From Aphelenchoides besseyi (taxonomy: Eukaryota > Nematoda > Chromadorea > Rhabditida > Aphelenchoididae): DNA of 64,000 nucleotides. Shown here in pieces: positions 1 to 11,012 of the stretch. Both the position numbers and the translations under genes were made by a program. The first letter of the stretch is position 1. Every line of letters starts with the position of its first letter. Under the pieces are notes generated by a model. That model ran no database searches and had not been told where the DNA came from. It worked only from the letters and a program-made list of their open reading frames with translations. Where the stretch lies: positions 8,618,001 to 8,682,000 of the forward strand of contig JAMPIQ010000001.1 in assembly GCA_024699855.1 (NCBI GenBank), given 5' to 3'.

Positions 1-99
1 CGCAACGATTCTTGTATTGTAAGAGATCGTTGTTTTGTTTCGAATAAATCGCTCAATCATTTACTGTTATGTACAAAGAGTTTATTCACAGCTTCGAAC

Positions 100-1404
100 T
101 CAAACCCGTACAGCATTTTTGGTCGAACAGTTTGTCCAAAATTCTTGCAGTTTACTGAAGTGATCATCAATTTTATCTTCGATCAAAGTCTGTTTCCCGT
201 GAACGTTACGAACAATAGTCCGCGTCGAGTAGTCGGCGTACTTGCGACGATGACAACAACTGGCAACAAAGTTTGGTGTGCAATCAATAATCAGAAGCAA
301 AGCAGCGATTGTCGCGTAGATATTCCACAACTAAAAGCGCAGATCCTTTACGTAATGTGAAAGATGAACATACGCCAAAGTACGAAATACGTGCCAATAG
401 TTTGTAATTCTTGACGACGAGTGCTCGGATGCTCAATGACGATGCCGTGCATAGCAGAGCGATGAAAACACCAAAAAGAAGAAGTTTTCGAAGAAACTGA
501 AGGACACGTAAGTTCTCGCTTATCTGGTATCTAGAAGACAGACGAAGGTCTGTGCGATTATTTATGACTTGAAGTTTCTGATTGATGGCATTCAAGATCA
601 ATGCACACATCAACGAGATAACGTCCAATGAAATGTAAATGGTGTACAGTAGGACGATTGGGGCATGAACTGAAAGTGAAGCAATTAACAACTACAAGAA
701 CATAACGTACACAGATTGTAACTGAACGACATGACCATTGAAAGACAAATAGAAAAAACAACCAACAGCGGTCCGATTGCACAAAATCTTCGATCTTTCT
801 CGTAGTCGTAGACGTTATGAGTTGCAATTGCACGTTCGAGCATAAACGAAATAAAACTCAAACTTAAAATCGAAATACGATCATGTTGCAATGCTTTTTG
901 TTACCGAAAAAGATTTGGTCCAAGCGATTCGAAGGTGTTCAGTAGCTTGTAAACGATCATACCCGAAACATCCACGCTGTTCAGAATCAGAATACGACAA
1001 ATGGACGAACCGAAAGTTCCCGTCGCCGAGCAGAAACACCCGACAATCAGATTGTAACGCAAAACTCTGCAATAAAACAGCGTTCAATAAATACGGTAAT
1101 TAGTACCTTACGTATGATTCTGATGATGTTTTTGTTTCGTTCGAGTGATGTGAACGAGAGCCAAGATTGTAAGTAGTTCGTTAACAACACTAATCGTCAA
1201 ACTGATTGATGTTAACACGATTTCCATGTTTCTTTCAAAACTTGAATTATTCATCGACGTTTGAGCACTACTGTAAAGAAGGTCACAAAATTTCATACTA
1301 AACTTCGTATCACGCAATAACACTATGTCTTCATCGAACAACATTTGCAGGACTAAACGGTAATCAGAACTCGAAGAAAGTGGGCGGACAGATTCTGGGT
1401 ACAT
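100..1404 (-). CDS. Sra-superfamily serpentine chemoreceptor (paralog 1)
   Basis: Seven-transmembrane chemoreceptor of the nematode Sra superfamily (Sra/Srab/Sre type), presumably a sensory-neuron GPCR. I reconstruct five exons on minus: about 1404-1112, 1076-905, then exons around 860-730, 675-410 and 365-100. Splicing is needed to keep frame. The diagnostic feature is the motif LERAIATHNVYDYE after TM3, matching the ER..AT....YE signature of the Sre/Srab group. Hydrophobic segments recur along all exons, including VLTSISLTISVVNELLTILA and LWNIYATIAALLLIIDCTPN. The C-terminal tail (V.NV.GK..I.D....HF..L...W) matches that of the neighbour at 4356-5522, so the two are tandem paralogs. The start is the ATG at 1404. 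Intron 4 uses GTATGT rather than a closer GTAAAG. The exact subfamily is uncertain. Confidence 0.8.
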
Positions 1405-4355
1405 TCAAATGAGTAAAGACGGCGACATAAAATGCTTGAAGGTTACAAGAAACATTAAAAATTAACTGGAATATTTAGGTTAAACCAAAAATACTGTAGA
1501 AGTTGTAGTCGAATCGAAGTTGTGTCTGGAAGTTGATGTTTGAATCAGAACTGTGATCTCGAGAGTTGAATGACAAATGAGATCGCGAAGATTAATCTGG
1601 TGGGTTAGGGAACAAAAGAGAAAACACGAAGAATGGGCAATAAACAGTAATTTCGAAGATCGGCAGAGTGTTTACGAAGTCTGTTTTATAATTAGTTTTC
1701 ATTCAAATTGAGGAATGAAATTGCTTATGACACTCGTTGTCTGCGAACTCTTAAACTTTCAAGAACAGTGGTTTTTATTCAAAAATTTCCGGCTGAACGT
1801 TCGTGTCTGCGGACTCGTAAACCGTTTGAAATTTCAGCTTTCGGTCACGACTTAAGCGATTGGTCATGGGAATCTACGACAATTTAAAAACAATAGACAT
1901 GCACTTAGAAAACCAGGAACATTTTAGATAACAGTTTAATACGTTGATGATCTTTGTCCACAGTATGAGCCTTTGAGGTTTGAATTCAACCAGAAGATGA
2001 AACCCGTTTATGAACGTACTCTAATAGACACGGAAATAGAAATCTGATCTGAGTTCAAGAAGACGGTTTAAAAGCAATCTCTATATTGCGCATATTTCCG
2101 TTCAAAAAATGGAACTCTTCACGATTCTGAGAGTAATTGACGTTCAAGAAGTCTGTGGGAGCGATTAATATCAAGTGTATAAAGATGATGGTCCGAAACT
2201 ACAACACGTTTCGAAGTGTCTGAGAAGTGAGTGGGTTAGAGTTCTTTAATCATGCAACAAACATTCAAAATTAAGCAATGGCTAACAAAGAATCATCGGT
2301 ACGATTAGACACACGATTGTGCCTGATGCAAGCAAGTTAGGCACAACTAAATAGTAGACAAACCCTCGCTCAGTTGTTGGCTTTGGACGTGGGAAGAAGA
2401 TGATTTGACGACGGAAATAAGAAATTACCGCGCTATGTCTGCATTTCAAACCCGTGGGTTGTTTTCCGAATCGTTGCAATATCCGTTTTGGACGAAACTT
2501 CTATGCAGAAGTTTGCACCACTGTTGTCCGTTTACATGCTCAATCTCGTTGCTTCTTGCAATTTGGAGTTTGACGGTCGCGAAGTACGGTTTCCCCTCTA
2601 ATGTCGTGAGTTTTTACAGAAGTACATTTATGGTCAATAATTCAAGATGAGAAATAGCGGGTTCTTTGTTTTGAAACGCTAACAAGTAAGTCAAGAACCG
2701 TTGGAAAGTGTCCTTGGAACACTTGTAGACTATCGCCTACAGTGCTTATCGTTTGTTTCTGCACTATTTCGGTAACAATTGCGCACATTTGTCGTCGATT
2801 GTTGACACTCAGTTAAACAAACGCGGCAACATGGCGCTCACTGATAAATAATTCAAATGCGTGTGAAGACGACGGTAAACTGATAACCATAAGCGAATAA
2901 GAGCTTTCCGTTGACCTTCGAATTTCTCATTGTATCCAATAATCTGCTCCCAATTCCATTCGACTATTTTCACCGGCTTTCGTCGGATTTCCCTAATCGG
3001 CACTACAAAAAATTCAAAGACATTAATCTAAAATACGTACGTACAAATCGGCCAATGCAAACCCAACTGAAAGAACGTCATTGCAAGAATTTGTAGTTAA
3101 ACTTTGAAGTCATTCGAGCACAACAAAATGATCGTTGAACAACGAAAAACCTTTGCTTGGATTAATCACATGGAACCACGGCAATCAACCCGAGGTTATC
3201 TCTAGAGCTTTTAAATTCACGTGTACAAAAATTAAGATCAAATGGAGTGTACTCGTGAAATGGACGGATAAAAAGTGGAGATTGGACGAATGTTTCTCGC
3301 TTTCTGACGCCAAATCTTTTTTAATTCGATTTCCCCGCCCTGGGAATAACATCAACTCGCGGATATCAAAGAACTGCACTGTCCATTAGCAGAAGTAGAT
3401 TCGGAAGACGTTGGAGAGATCGAAGGCTACAAGCGGCTTACCACTACTTAGGAAGCCTTCTCTTGAATTAACGGCTCTTGAATTGTAAACGACGAGTGTG
3501 TTAAACTTGAAAACGCTCAGGATGTTTGTACATCAGACAGAACGTCACTTGTTAATGTTGACATAAAAAACTTACTGCGAGAAGAACTGATTTAAGATCA
3601 AAGAGCGGAAAATCCTCAACTAAAAGTTTCAAATCGGGACACAGCATTGAAGTATGAGACCCCTAAAATGCAACGAAACAAACTGCTTTTAAGCTCGCCT
3701 ATCGTATACACTGCTCATAATACACAGAAATTCGGACATCTTCCAAAACTCAACACGACCTTTCAATTTCATTAGCAGTTCCATTCAAATGGCAACAAAC
3801 TACAACCTAGAAGTGTGCTACGCTGACAAAACAAATAAAGCGACTTTGGAATCTTTGTTGAAAATGAAGCCCAGAAGCTGTGGAACAAAAACGGAAATCC
3901 TAAGACACTTCGAGTGTGAAGAATCAGGAAATTTTAGTATGTGCCCTCGTCATTCAATCGCTTTCTGATTTGCAGTTCGTTGCGTATTTTTAAAATGCAT
4001 GACGATCGAATTTCATTTGCTGCTGCGAATCGTCGAGCAATTCATTTCCGTTTGCGGTAAGAAAGTCGAGGATACAAACATGGTGGTGGGATCTATTGCA
4101 TGTTGTACATTTGATTCGTTTATTTTGTTTAATGTGACGACAACGGAAATAGCTGATTTCAGAAATCGCGTGGGTTAACGGCAACAGATGACAAGAACTA
4201 CAAATACTGAATCTCGGGAGCTCATATAAGTGAACAAACTTAAATGGTATTGTAAACATGTTTGTAAAGCAAAAATTGGCAAAAGAACCACTAAAGAGGT
4301 TGCAATTAGCCGTTTTCAGACGAGCCACGAGCAGTGTGCTAAGCCTTAAATTGCT
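1405..4355. other. Gene-poor stretch between chemoreceptor paralogs, with coding-like fragments
   Basis: No recognised gene. On plus there are short open stretches that read like protein, for example YEPLRFEFNQKMKPVYER (about 1970-2050), IPFDYFHRLSSDFPNRHYKK (about 2955-3015) and a stretch at 3135-3389 containing WSVLVKWTDKKWRLDECF. In-frame stops lie between them and I could not join them with GT-AG introns into one chain. They may be a decayed gene or an unusual multi-exon gene. I saw no repeat family or RNA gene. Confidence 0.35.
3790..4074 (+). CDS. Candidate small two- or three-exon gene, unknown product
   Basis: An ATG near 3790 opens about 50 codons starting MATNYNLEVCYADKTNKA and ending ECEESGNF at a GTATGT donor (about 3938). 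A TTTGCAG acceptor about 37 nt on restores an open frame reading RCVFLKCMTIEFHLLLRIVE, which stops at a GTAAGA donor (about 4073). Both putative introns and phases fit. A third exon could begin after TGATTTCAG near 4160 but would be very short. I recognise no family. It could equally be a remnant within the gene-poor stretch. Confidence 0.25.
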
Positions 4356-5522
4356 CTAATCCCACATATTGTGCAAGGAATCGAAGTGAAATTTTGCAGA
4401 ATTGTCGGCGATGATCGTTTTTCCAAAAACGTTCTTCACTTTTACAGTCTCAATGTGCACGTCGTTTACTTTCTTTTTGCCGCAATTGAGAAGACGTAGA
4501 AAGCTGTGACGAAGTCGCAGATCTCGACGAATGGCGATGAGAAACGCCAAAAGAACGTACAAATTCATAATCTGAATAGTTTATTCACGACTATTGTACC
4601 TTAAACCTACGAGGTTGTAAATCGGCAAACGCAAACGAAATGCCGATGAAATCACATTTTGAATGGCACTCGCCGCAATCCCAAAGATGCTGAATAGGAT
4701 TCCAACAACAATCAACGGCAATAGTGTGTAGACTGCTCTGATATTTTCGTGAATCTAAATCTTCGGTCACTGCTGGCTATCTGAATTACCTGGTAACGTT
4801 GCGAAAGTTTGCTGTCGTAGCGGAATTTGATTTGTCGTAACGAGCTATTCGTTCCATACAAAACAAGCAAGGCCTAAAAGCCACATGTTTTCACCACCTA
4901 TTCTACTTACACCCATAGAAATTAAGTCGACTCCGAGAACAATAAGAGTCTGAACGTAATAGTGATCTTTCAAAACTGAAATCTTCTTCATCGTTTTCCT
5001 CGGTGCCCACTTACATAACGCGAAAGAGATGCTCATTCCAAGTGCAACAATTTGCTAAAAGCAAACATCCAAATGGTTAGTTCAAAACTCACACAAGTCA
5101 GAATCATCAAAACTAATCCACACGTTGAACTTAACTGCTCGTAAACTGCTCGATAAGCCGTAGCTGCTCCTCTCTCAACGATCAAAGCAATGAAAACAAC
5201 CGAAGTCAAATTCATTCCATAACTCGACATTGTGACCAGAAAGCTTTCTTCAACCTTATAATCGTTGTTTGACTGACGCCCCAAATTTAAAGTGGCATTG
5301 AGAAAGTTACTGAAAGCAATGGATGCAAACGCTTCATTTAATACCAACAACAGAGTCCTTAATTGCGTCCTCAACACCGGTATTAACAACAATAGCCAAC
5401 CGTAAATTGCGATGATAAGCGGTGTGTGATTGAAGTAAAAAGAATAAAATGGTCATGGCAAACAGGTTCGCCAAACTCAACCCAAAACTTAGTCCGTAGA
5501 AAATTCGCTGGTCAAGATCCAT
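4356..5522 (-). CDS. Sra-superfamily serpentine chemoreceptor (paralog 2)
   Basis: Second seven-transmembrane chemoreceptor of the nematode Sra superfamily. I reconstruct seven exons from ATG 5522 to the stop at 4356. Exon 1 (MDLDQRIFYGLSFGL... to HRNLR) joins the next exon through a 44-nt intron with donor GTTGGC and acceptor AATTAAG. Later introns use GTGAGT, GTAAGT, GTAAGT, GTAATT and GTAGGT donors. The family signature is IVERGAATAYRAVYEQL. The tail reads VKNVFGKTIIAD then HFDSLHNMW and aligns with paralog 1, which ends about 3 kb downstream on the same strand. All frames close cleanly, so the gene looks intact. Ligand and expression cannot be judged. Confidence 0.82.
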
Positions 5523-5819
5523 GTTAAGCTCAAATTCTCAGTTCTTGCCTGTAACTCTACAACAACACAACTACGATTAAGTCGACAATTGAAAACTCCA
5601 AGAAGAATTAAACGTCGAATTACGGAGATTGCACAATGAATAGAAGACCATGGAGATTATCGCATATTCGTTCAATTTTCGACCTCATTGGTCTCAGCAG
5701 ACAATCGAAGTTACAAATCCAAAATTTATTACTTCAACAATGACAATCTGAACCAAAAAGGGAGTATGTTTAAATTAACAATTCGGAGACCATCGATCCC
5801 AATGATTTGTCTCAGCACA

Positions 5820-6597
5820 TCACTTGTTCGCGTATTCAACACGAATCGCGTGACTCGGTGCGACTTTAAAGTTGTTTAGCGCTTTCTTGGTCGTAGTTGC
5901 TTCTGCTTCGCTGTCGAATTCGATAAACGCAATGTCCGGTCGATTCGGAATCAGACGGATGTCTTTGAGGCCAGAAAATCTGAAATCAAATGTCACGAAA
6001 ACCATAGAAGAGACAAACTCACTGTTCGAAAACTTGGCGAATCATCGTCTCATTCGAATCATCAGGTAGATTCGTAACGAAAAGAATCTTATTGGGCTGC
6101 GCATTAGATCGCTGGTCTGGTTTGTCGCCGCCGGCAGTTGTTGTCTTCGGTTTTCGCGCGGCTTCGACGGTCTTCTTCTTCGGCAACGGAATGTTCTTTT
6201 TTTCTCTGCAAATTCAAATCGAAATCTGTGTTCAGTGAAACCCACTTACCTTGCAACAAACGTTCCTTTTGCTTTGGCGATAACATCCGAGTCTTCACGA
6301 GCGAATTGGATGCGCATTGGTTTGTCGTAGAACGGGAATCCTTGCATCGACCGGAGAGCCGTGGCTGCGGCGCCAATGTCCTTGAAGATCACGTGCGCTT
6401 GTCCACGCATTCTCAACGACTTGAAGGCCAGAATGTCGATGATCTGGCCGAATTGGGAGAAGATCGCGTACAACGCTTTTTTTAATTCTAAACAATTGAA
6501 CATCGAACAACAACTGATCTAGCCACTGACCGTCTTTCTTGACCTTCTCGTTGAGATTGTTGATGTAGATCGTGTGATTCGGTTTGACATCAGCCAT
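5820..6597 (-). CDS. U1 snRNP A / U2 snRNP B'' (SNF family)
   Basis: Spliceosomal RNA-binding protein that binds the U1 or U2 snRNA stem-loop. Four exons: 6597-6531, 6487-6250, 6205-6023 and 5979-5820. The first RRM starts at the N-terminus ([16 protein letters not shown], the usual RNP2) and continues with [12 protein letters not shown] and the RNP1-like [11 protein letters not shown] basic linker ([15 protein letters not shown]) leads to the second RRM ([20 protein letters not shown], then [21 protein letters not shown]). This two-RRM layout is the whole-protein architecture of U1A/SNF. Nematodes have separate U1A and U2B'' paralogs (rnp-2, rnp-3) and I cannot say which this is. It lies 358 nt downstream of the ORP stop on the same strand, so it could be the last gene of the upstream operon or have its own promoter. 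Confidence 0.93.
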
Positions 6598-6955
6598 TTT
6601 GCAAACAAATCAGAACCTGGAAACCAAGAAAAAGAATTGTGAGTCGAAAATGTCGATGCGAACGCGCGGAAACCCACAGAATTGCTCTCATTCAGCTGCA
6701 ACCTGCGTTCCGCCTTGTGTTCTGCTCAGTGAATAATCGAAAGGTGAAAACATTCGTTCAATAGAACAATTTTATAGAAAGCAAACAACTCCACAGTACC
6801 TGCTTGTTGAATTGACAAAACCTTTACAATAAGAAAATTGATCTCTTGTAGCCAATAAACTTGGTGCTTAAATCCTATTGAATTACTTGAAGTTCAATTC
6901 TAAAAAGTGAATAGCTGTGTTTGTCGAAGTATTCGTTTATTTTCAAACTTCGAAC
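6598..6955. other. Intergenic, ORP to U1A
   Basis: 358 nt between the ORP stop and the U1A start. It holds the 3' UTR of the ORP gene, including an AATAAA signal on minus at 6936-6941, and the leader of U1A with a TCCAG-type acceptor upstream of its ATG. Nothing else seen. Confidence 0.5.
6936..6941 (-). promoter_or_regulatory. Polyadenylation signal AATAAA (ORP gene)
   Basis: AATAAA on minus, 15 nt beyond the ORP stop codon. Confidence 0.6.
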
Positions 6956-8671
6956 TCAATCATCACTATTGGAAAACAAATGAATGATGTTGGTATCGCG
7001 GAATCGTTCTTCTTTTGCCTCCCAGTAACGTCCATTGGTTATCCACAATGATTGCCCGCTAAACTTGTCGTTTTGCTTTGCAAACCACAACGGACGGTAA
7101 CTTTGAGATGAACGACCACGTTGTTGCTAAAATCATTGGAACACTCCGTTGATCTTCCACTACCTCCTCCAAATGCTTTTTGTACTCATCGGCTCGCTTG
7201 GCATCGCCATTCTCCAAATATCGTTGATCGGGTCGAAAACGACTGTCGGTTGGTGGAAGAAACGGACGTTGAGATTCGTGCAATTCGTTCAATCCCATAG
7301 TGAAACGATTGAAGCCGTAGTAGTTGGCGGCCAATTCATAGATTGGTGGAGACTCAAACAAACACGCTTGTTCTCCAGAAGCCAAAATCCTGAAATCTAT
7401 TATTAGATGAACAGCAGCGGAAACTCACTTGTTCAATCCACGATCCCATTGACCGATTAAACGCGAACTCGAAGCTCCCAAACGCTTCTTGATTTTTCCT
7501 TCGACTGTGTTATCAACTTTGAATTTGAGTTGACATTCACATCCACTGCTGCTGCGAATGATCATTTCACCGGTGTTCTTGATAACTCGTTTATCAGCTT
7601 CGGAACGTGCATTTTGAATGATAGTCGTGACCTAAAGAATGAATACAATCAGTCTATTTCAATCGCTTACTTTATTCCACATGTATTCCTCTCCACTGTC
7701 CAAATGCAAACGAACCGGCCATAGAGGAGTTGCACTAATCGAACCATCGAATGCAGGAACTGGACTTCCCTCCAACGTTTGAAACCACTGCCAACCCGGT
7801 CCTTGAGCGTGAGTCGCACTAACTGCCGGATGATGACTGACCTGAACACAAACATCTTATTTCTCCCATTACTTTAGTTTACTTGTTCGGCGTGATACTT
7901 CCAACCGTCCTCGGAAATGAAATCGAAAGTCTCTCCAAGAAGTGGATTGAACGGTTTTCGTTTCCGACCAGCCAAAGCTGAATAACCACTTATCACAAAC
8001 GCAGCGACAGCACACAAACGATCTTCTTCATCATGAATCAGATGCAGACGATCGAGGAAACGCGAAGCAAAGCGAAGTTCTTCACAAGCTGCCTGAAGAA
8101 TACCAAGTGGCTCATAGGCGTGAATTGGAAGTGAACGTTTCAACACGGCAAACATTGAGACTGCACCGCCAAAAATCTGCTCGTGAGGAAGAGAATCACG
8201 ACGTGAAGTGGGCGGTCGAAGTGCCAATGCAACGGGAGTTTTTCCAGCCGGTGCACGTTCCGGTTCTTTTGGAGAAATTGCCGTCCAAAGCGAAAGCGAC
8301 TTCTGAGTTTTCACTTCACGTCCCGAATCACTTTGCGTTTGTTCGCATCGAGCGGCGGATTTGGCCGATTTCTGTTGACGAAGCGGAGTCCCGACTTCAT
8401 TGCTCGAGTTCGATTCTTTTTGATCGAATGATTTTCGGGGAGTTGTACCGCCAGCAACAAACGGAGTCTTCGGCCGACGTTTAGACGAGTTTGGCGAGTC
8501 GAGAGAATGAGGACCAGAATGTTGTTCCAAATGACGGGGTCTCACCGTGTATTGTCGAGGTCGGCGACCACAACCAAACATTACAGCAACTGCAGTAGAG
8601 CCGCAAATCAAGAAAGTCGATGTCGTGCACAAAGAGAAGTCCATCGACGTGTCAAGAAGCCACAAAGACAT
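6956..8671 (-). CDS. Oxysterol-binding protein-related protein (ORP), with an apparent frameshift near the 3' end
   Basis: Cytosolic lipid-transfer protein of the OSBP/ORP family (C. elegans obr genes). Four exons: 8671-7883, 7841-7671, 7631-7429, 7389-6956. The first about 130 residues are low-complexity and Ser/Lys/Arg-rich, with no PH domain seen. The ligand-binding domain has KPFNPLLGETFDF and the family fingerprint EQVSHHPAVSA, split by the first intron after EQ. Later come IIRSSSGCECQLKFK and the tail with RPLWFAKQND and SLWITNGRYWEAKEERFRD. The last exon changes reading frame between LEEVVEDQRSVPMIL and the RPLWF block (about 7121-7140). No GT-AG intron of suitable length fits, so this is a sequence error, a real indel or an unusual splice. 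A PP1 gene lies 247 nt upstream on the same strand. Confidence 0.9.
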
Positions 8672-8889
8672 TCAAGACCTAAAACGAAACATTATAAAAG
8701 AATGAAGAAAAACAGACCCTCTGCTGAAGGCAACCGTTCAAGTGCGATAGAATTGAGGTCAATAAGTAAGTGAATGATTAGAATCGAAAGTTTGGTTTTT
8801 ATGCTAAATGGTTGATTAACTACACAAACTTTTTTCAAAAGAAAAAGTTGTATCTTATGTAATAAATTGAATACAATCAGTCAAAGAGG

Positions 8890-8895
8890 TTTATT
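8890..8895 (-). promoter_or_regulatory. Polyadenylation signal AATAAA (PP1-like gene)
   Basis: AATAAA on minus, about 24 nt beyond the PP1-like stop codon and upstream of the ORP start. This spacing is that of a nematode operon junction. Confidence 0.6.
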
Positions 8896-8918
8896 GTTTC
8901 TGAATGCAGCAGTCACAA

Positions 8919-10778
8919 CTAATCCTTGCTCTTCAAAAAATCGTCAGGTATCTCCGTTGATTTATTCTTTGGCACTTCGTTGTCCTTGTTCTCTTTGTTC
9001 GTCGACTGTAAGGTTTGCTGGTCCATCGTAACGGTAAGTTCTTCCTTCACAACAGCTCCCGGCAAATTCGGGGGTGGTGGCAACTGACTCGGTTGTGGGA
9101 CTTCCATCTCGCCCGGTGGAAAGGTTTCATCCAGTCCATCATCCTACGATTAGGAATGTATACATTTTCAGTTGCTATGCCCTTACTTTCTTTGCTTGTA
9201 ATGCTTTCTCCATGAGCTTCTGTTCGATTTCGACGGGATGACGAAGTTTGAAGCGACATTGAAGACTCGGATCGACAATCATCACCGACGCAGCGTTGTC
9301 AAACTCTATAATCCTAAAGTTATCTCATCTTCAACTATCGATATCAACCTTGACAATAATAAGGTGCAGAAAAAATAGTAACGAGATGGCGATTGGCAAA
9401 AAATTCATAACTAAACACCAAAAATGCGGTATTTTCTATTCTAAACTCACCCGTCTTGCACAACTTGATGTGCGCGAACAACCAAATCGATGAACATTTG
9501 CCGGCAAAATTCTTTCAACGCATCCTCACCAAAAGCATACGAAACTCCACGTGGACTATCTGCATAGCCGGTTATCTAAAGAAGACATTCTAGTGAGTTC
9601 GAATAAAACAAACATCGGCGTCTGGATCTGACCAAAGCAAATCACAGATAATACCATAATCCGGGATGTCAATCGGGCGTCGTATGTAACTTAGCTGATG
9701 CCAAGCTGTGAGTTCACGAGAAATTCCACCATGCATACAAAATATTCGTTTGCCGATTCGAGCACACAATGGCAAACAGTTAAAGGTCTTCTAAAAGTAA
9801 ATGGTATACAAAAAGTGATTTCATTTAAGCCACTTGAAACACTTCCCAAGTTGTCGCATTGAAGCGCTCAATCATTTCATCCCAGAAACCGTAACAGCGA
9901 TTAATTGTTGCGCATTCATGATTGCCGCGTAATAAGTATATCGATTTCTAAACAACATGGTGATGCTTTGATATCAGCTATGAAGCCAACTGGATATAAA
10001 AGTTTGTAGCAAAAGAGTAAAGTGGCGACTTCTGTTGAATTCGGACCTCTGTCGACATAATCACCAAGAAAAAGATAAGCCCTGAAATTTCACTCAAATT
10101 CTGCAATTGCCAGAAAACATACGTTTTTGGTGGATCTCCGTTTTGGTCAAAGATGGAGCAAAGATCCAAGAATTGACCGTGAATATCGCCCACAATCAAA
10201 ATCGGAGGATTGAGTTCAAGTAGCGCATCATCCAACATCAACTAAAACAATGAAATTATAGACAACCAATAAATTTAACCTGTTCTCTGACTCTCCAAGC
10301 GACCATCATTGCTTCGTCAACAGTCAACTTTGCAGCTTCGGGATCTCGAGCGTTTGTGCGTAATCGTCGTGCTATCGACTCGACTTGTTCTTTTGGCGTA
10401 CGTTTTGCTCGTTTTTGTCTTCCTTTCTTCGACGACACAACACCTTGATCGTTGGGTTTTAATAGCGATGTTTTAGACGACTTTTGATTAGGCGTTGTTG
10501 TTGTTGGAGTTGTCGATGGAGCAGGAATAACATTCTGAGCATTGGGAGTACTTTGACTTGTTCGATTATCCTCCTTAATGCCTTTGGTTTCTTCTTTTGA
10601 TAGACTCATTTTAGTGGGTGATTGTTTGTTCAGATCGGACTGAACTTTCGGTCTGGCAGGTGCTCGTTGTTTTTGAGCTGAAAGTTCTAGCTTCTTGAGT
10701 TGGACTCCTGCATTTACCAGCATTCGGACTCGACCCACCAGTTGCCGTGAGAGTTTTTGGGATCAAATTCCGTGACAT
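8919..10778 (-). CDS. Divergent PP1-type serine/threonine phosphatase with a long N-terminal extension
   Basis: Metallophosphatase of the PPP family. All catalytic motifs are intact after splicing: GDIHGQ, GDYVDRG, LRGNHE, the second metal/substrate histidine block RAHQVV and the SAP loop. Helper sequences such as [15 protein letters not shown] and [15 protein letters not shown] are of PP1 type. The conserved SAPNYCGEFDN segment reads SAPYYCQEFDN, so the usual Asn and Gly are replaced. About 150 residues precede the catalytic domain and are Lys/Ser/Thr-rich (low complexity). About 75 residues follow it, including PPPPNLPG. I chose ATG 10778 because a 31-nt intron (GTGGGT...TGCAG) joins [13 protein letters not shown] in frame to GVQLKKLEL; otherwise only ATG 10723 is available. 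Introns have odd donors (GTTGGC, GTGGCT, GTTTGT, GTTGAT). Probably one of the nematode-expanded PP1-like phosphatases. Confidence 0.88.
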
Positions 10779-10891
10779 CTCTCGATCTCCGAGCTGATCC
10801 GACTTTGAGAACTGACCGCTGCGGTTGTAAATGAACCAATTGAAGAGAAGATCGATTGAAATAAGTAATCAAAATTTCCGTAGAGATTCGA

Positions 10892-10897
10892 TTTATT
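10892..10897 (-). promoter_or_regulatory. Polyadenylation signal AATAAA (TAF1C-like gene)
   Basis: AATAAA on minus, about 116 nt beyond the stop of the gene at 11013-13237 and about 115 nt before the PP1-like ATG. Confidence 0.45.
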
Positions 10898-11012
10898 CAG
10901 ATTTTCTTAACCCGTAAACCTCCCAACATTAAAACAATAAATGAAAGATAACAAATAACCATTGATATTTTGCATTTTTTCTAGAGATCGAATGTCACGA
11001 ATTGTTCGTGTT

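Noticed and set aside
5688..5879. Plus open frame between the chemoreceptor and U1A
   Set aside because: Short, partly overlaps the U1A last exon on the other strand, and has no domain.
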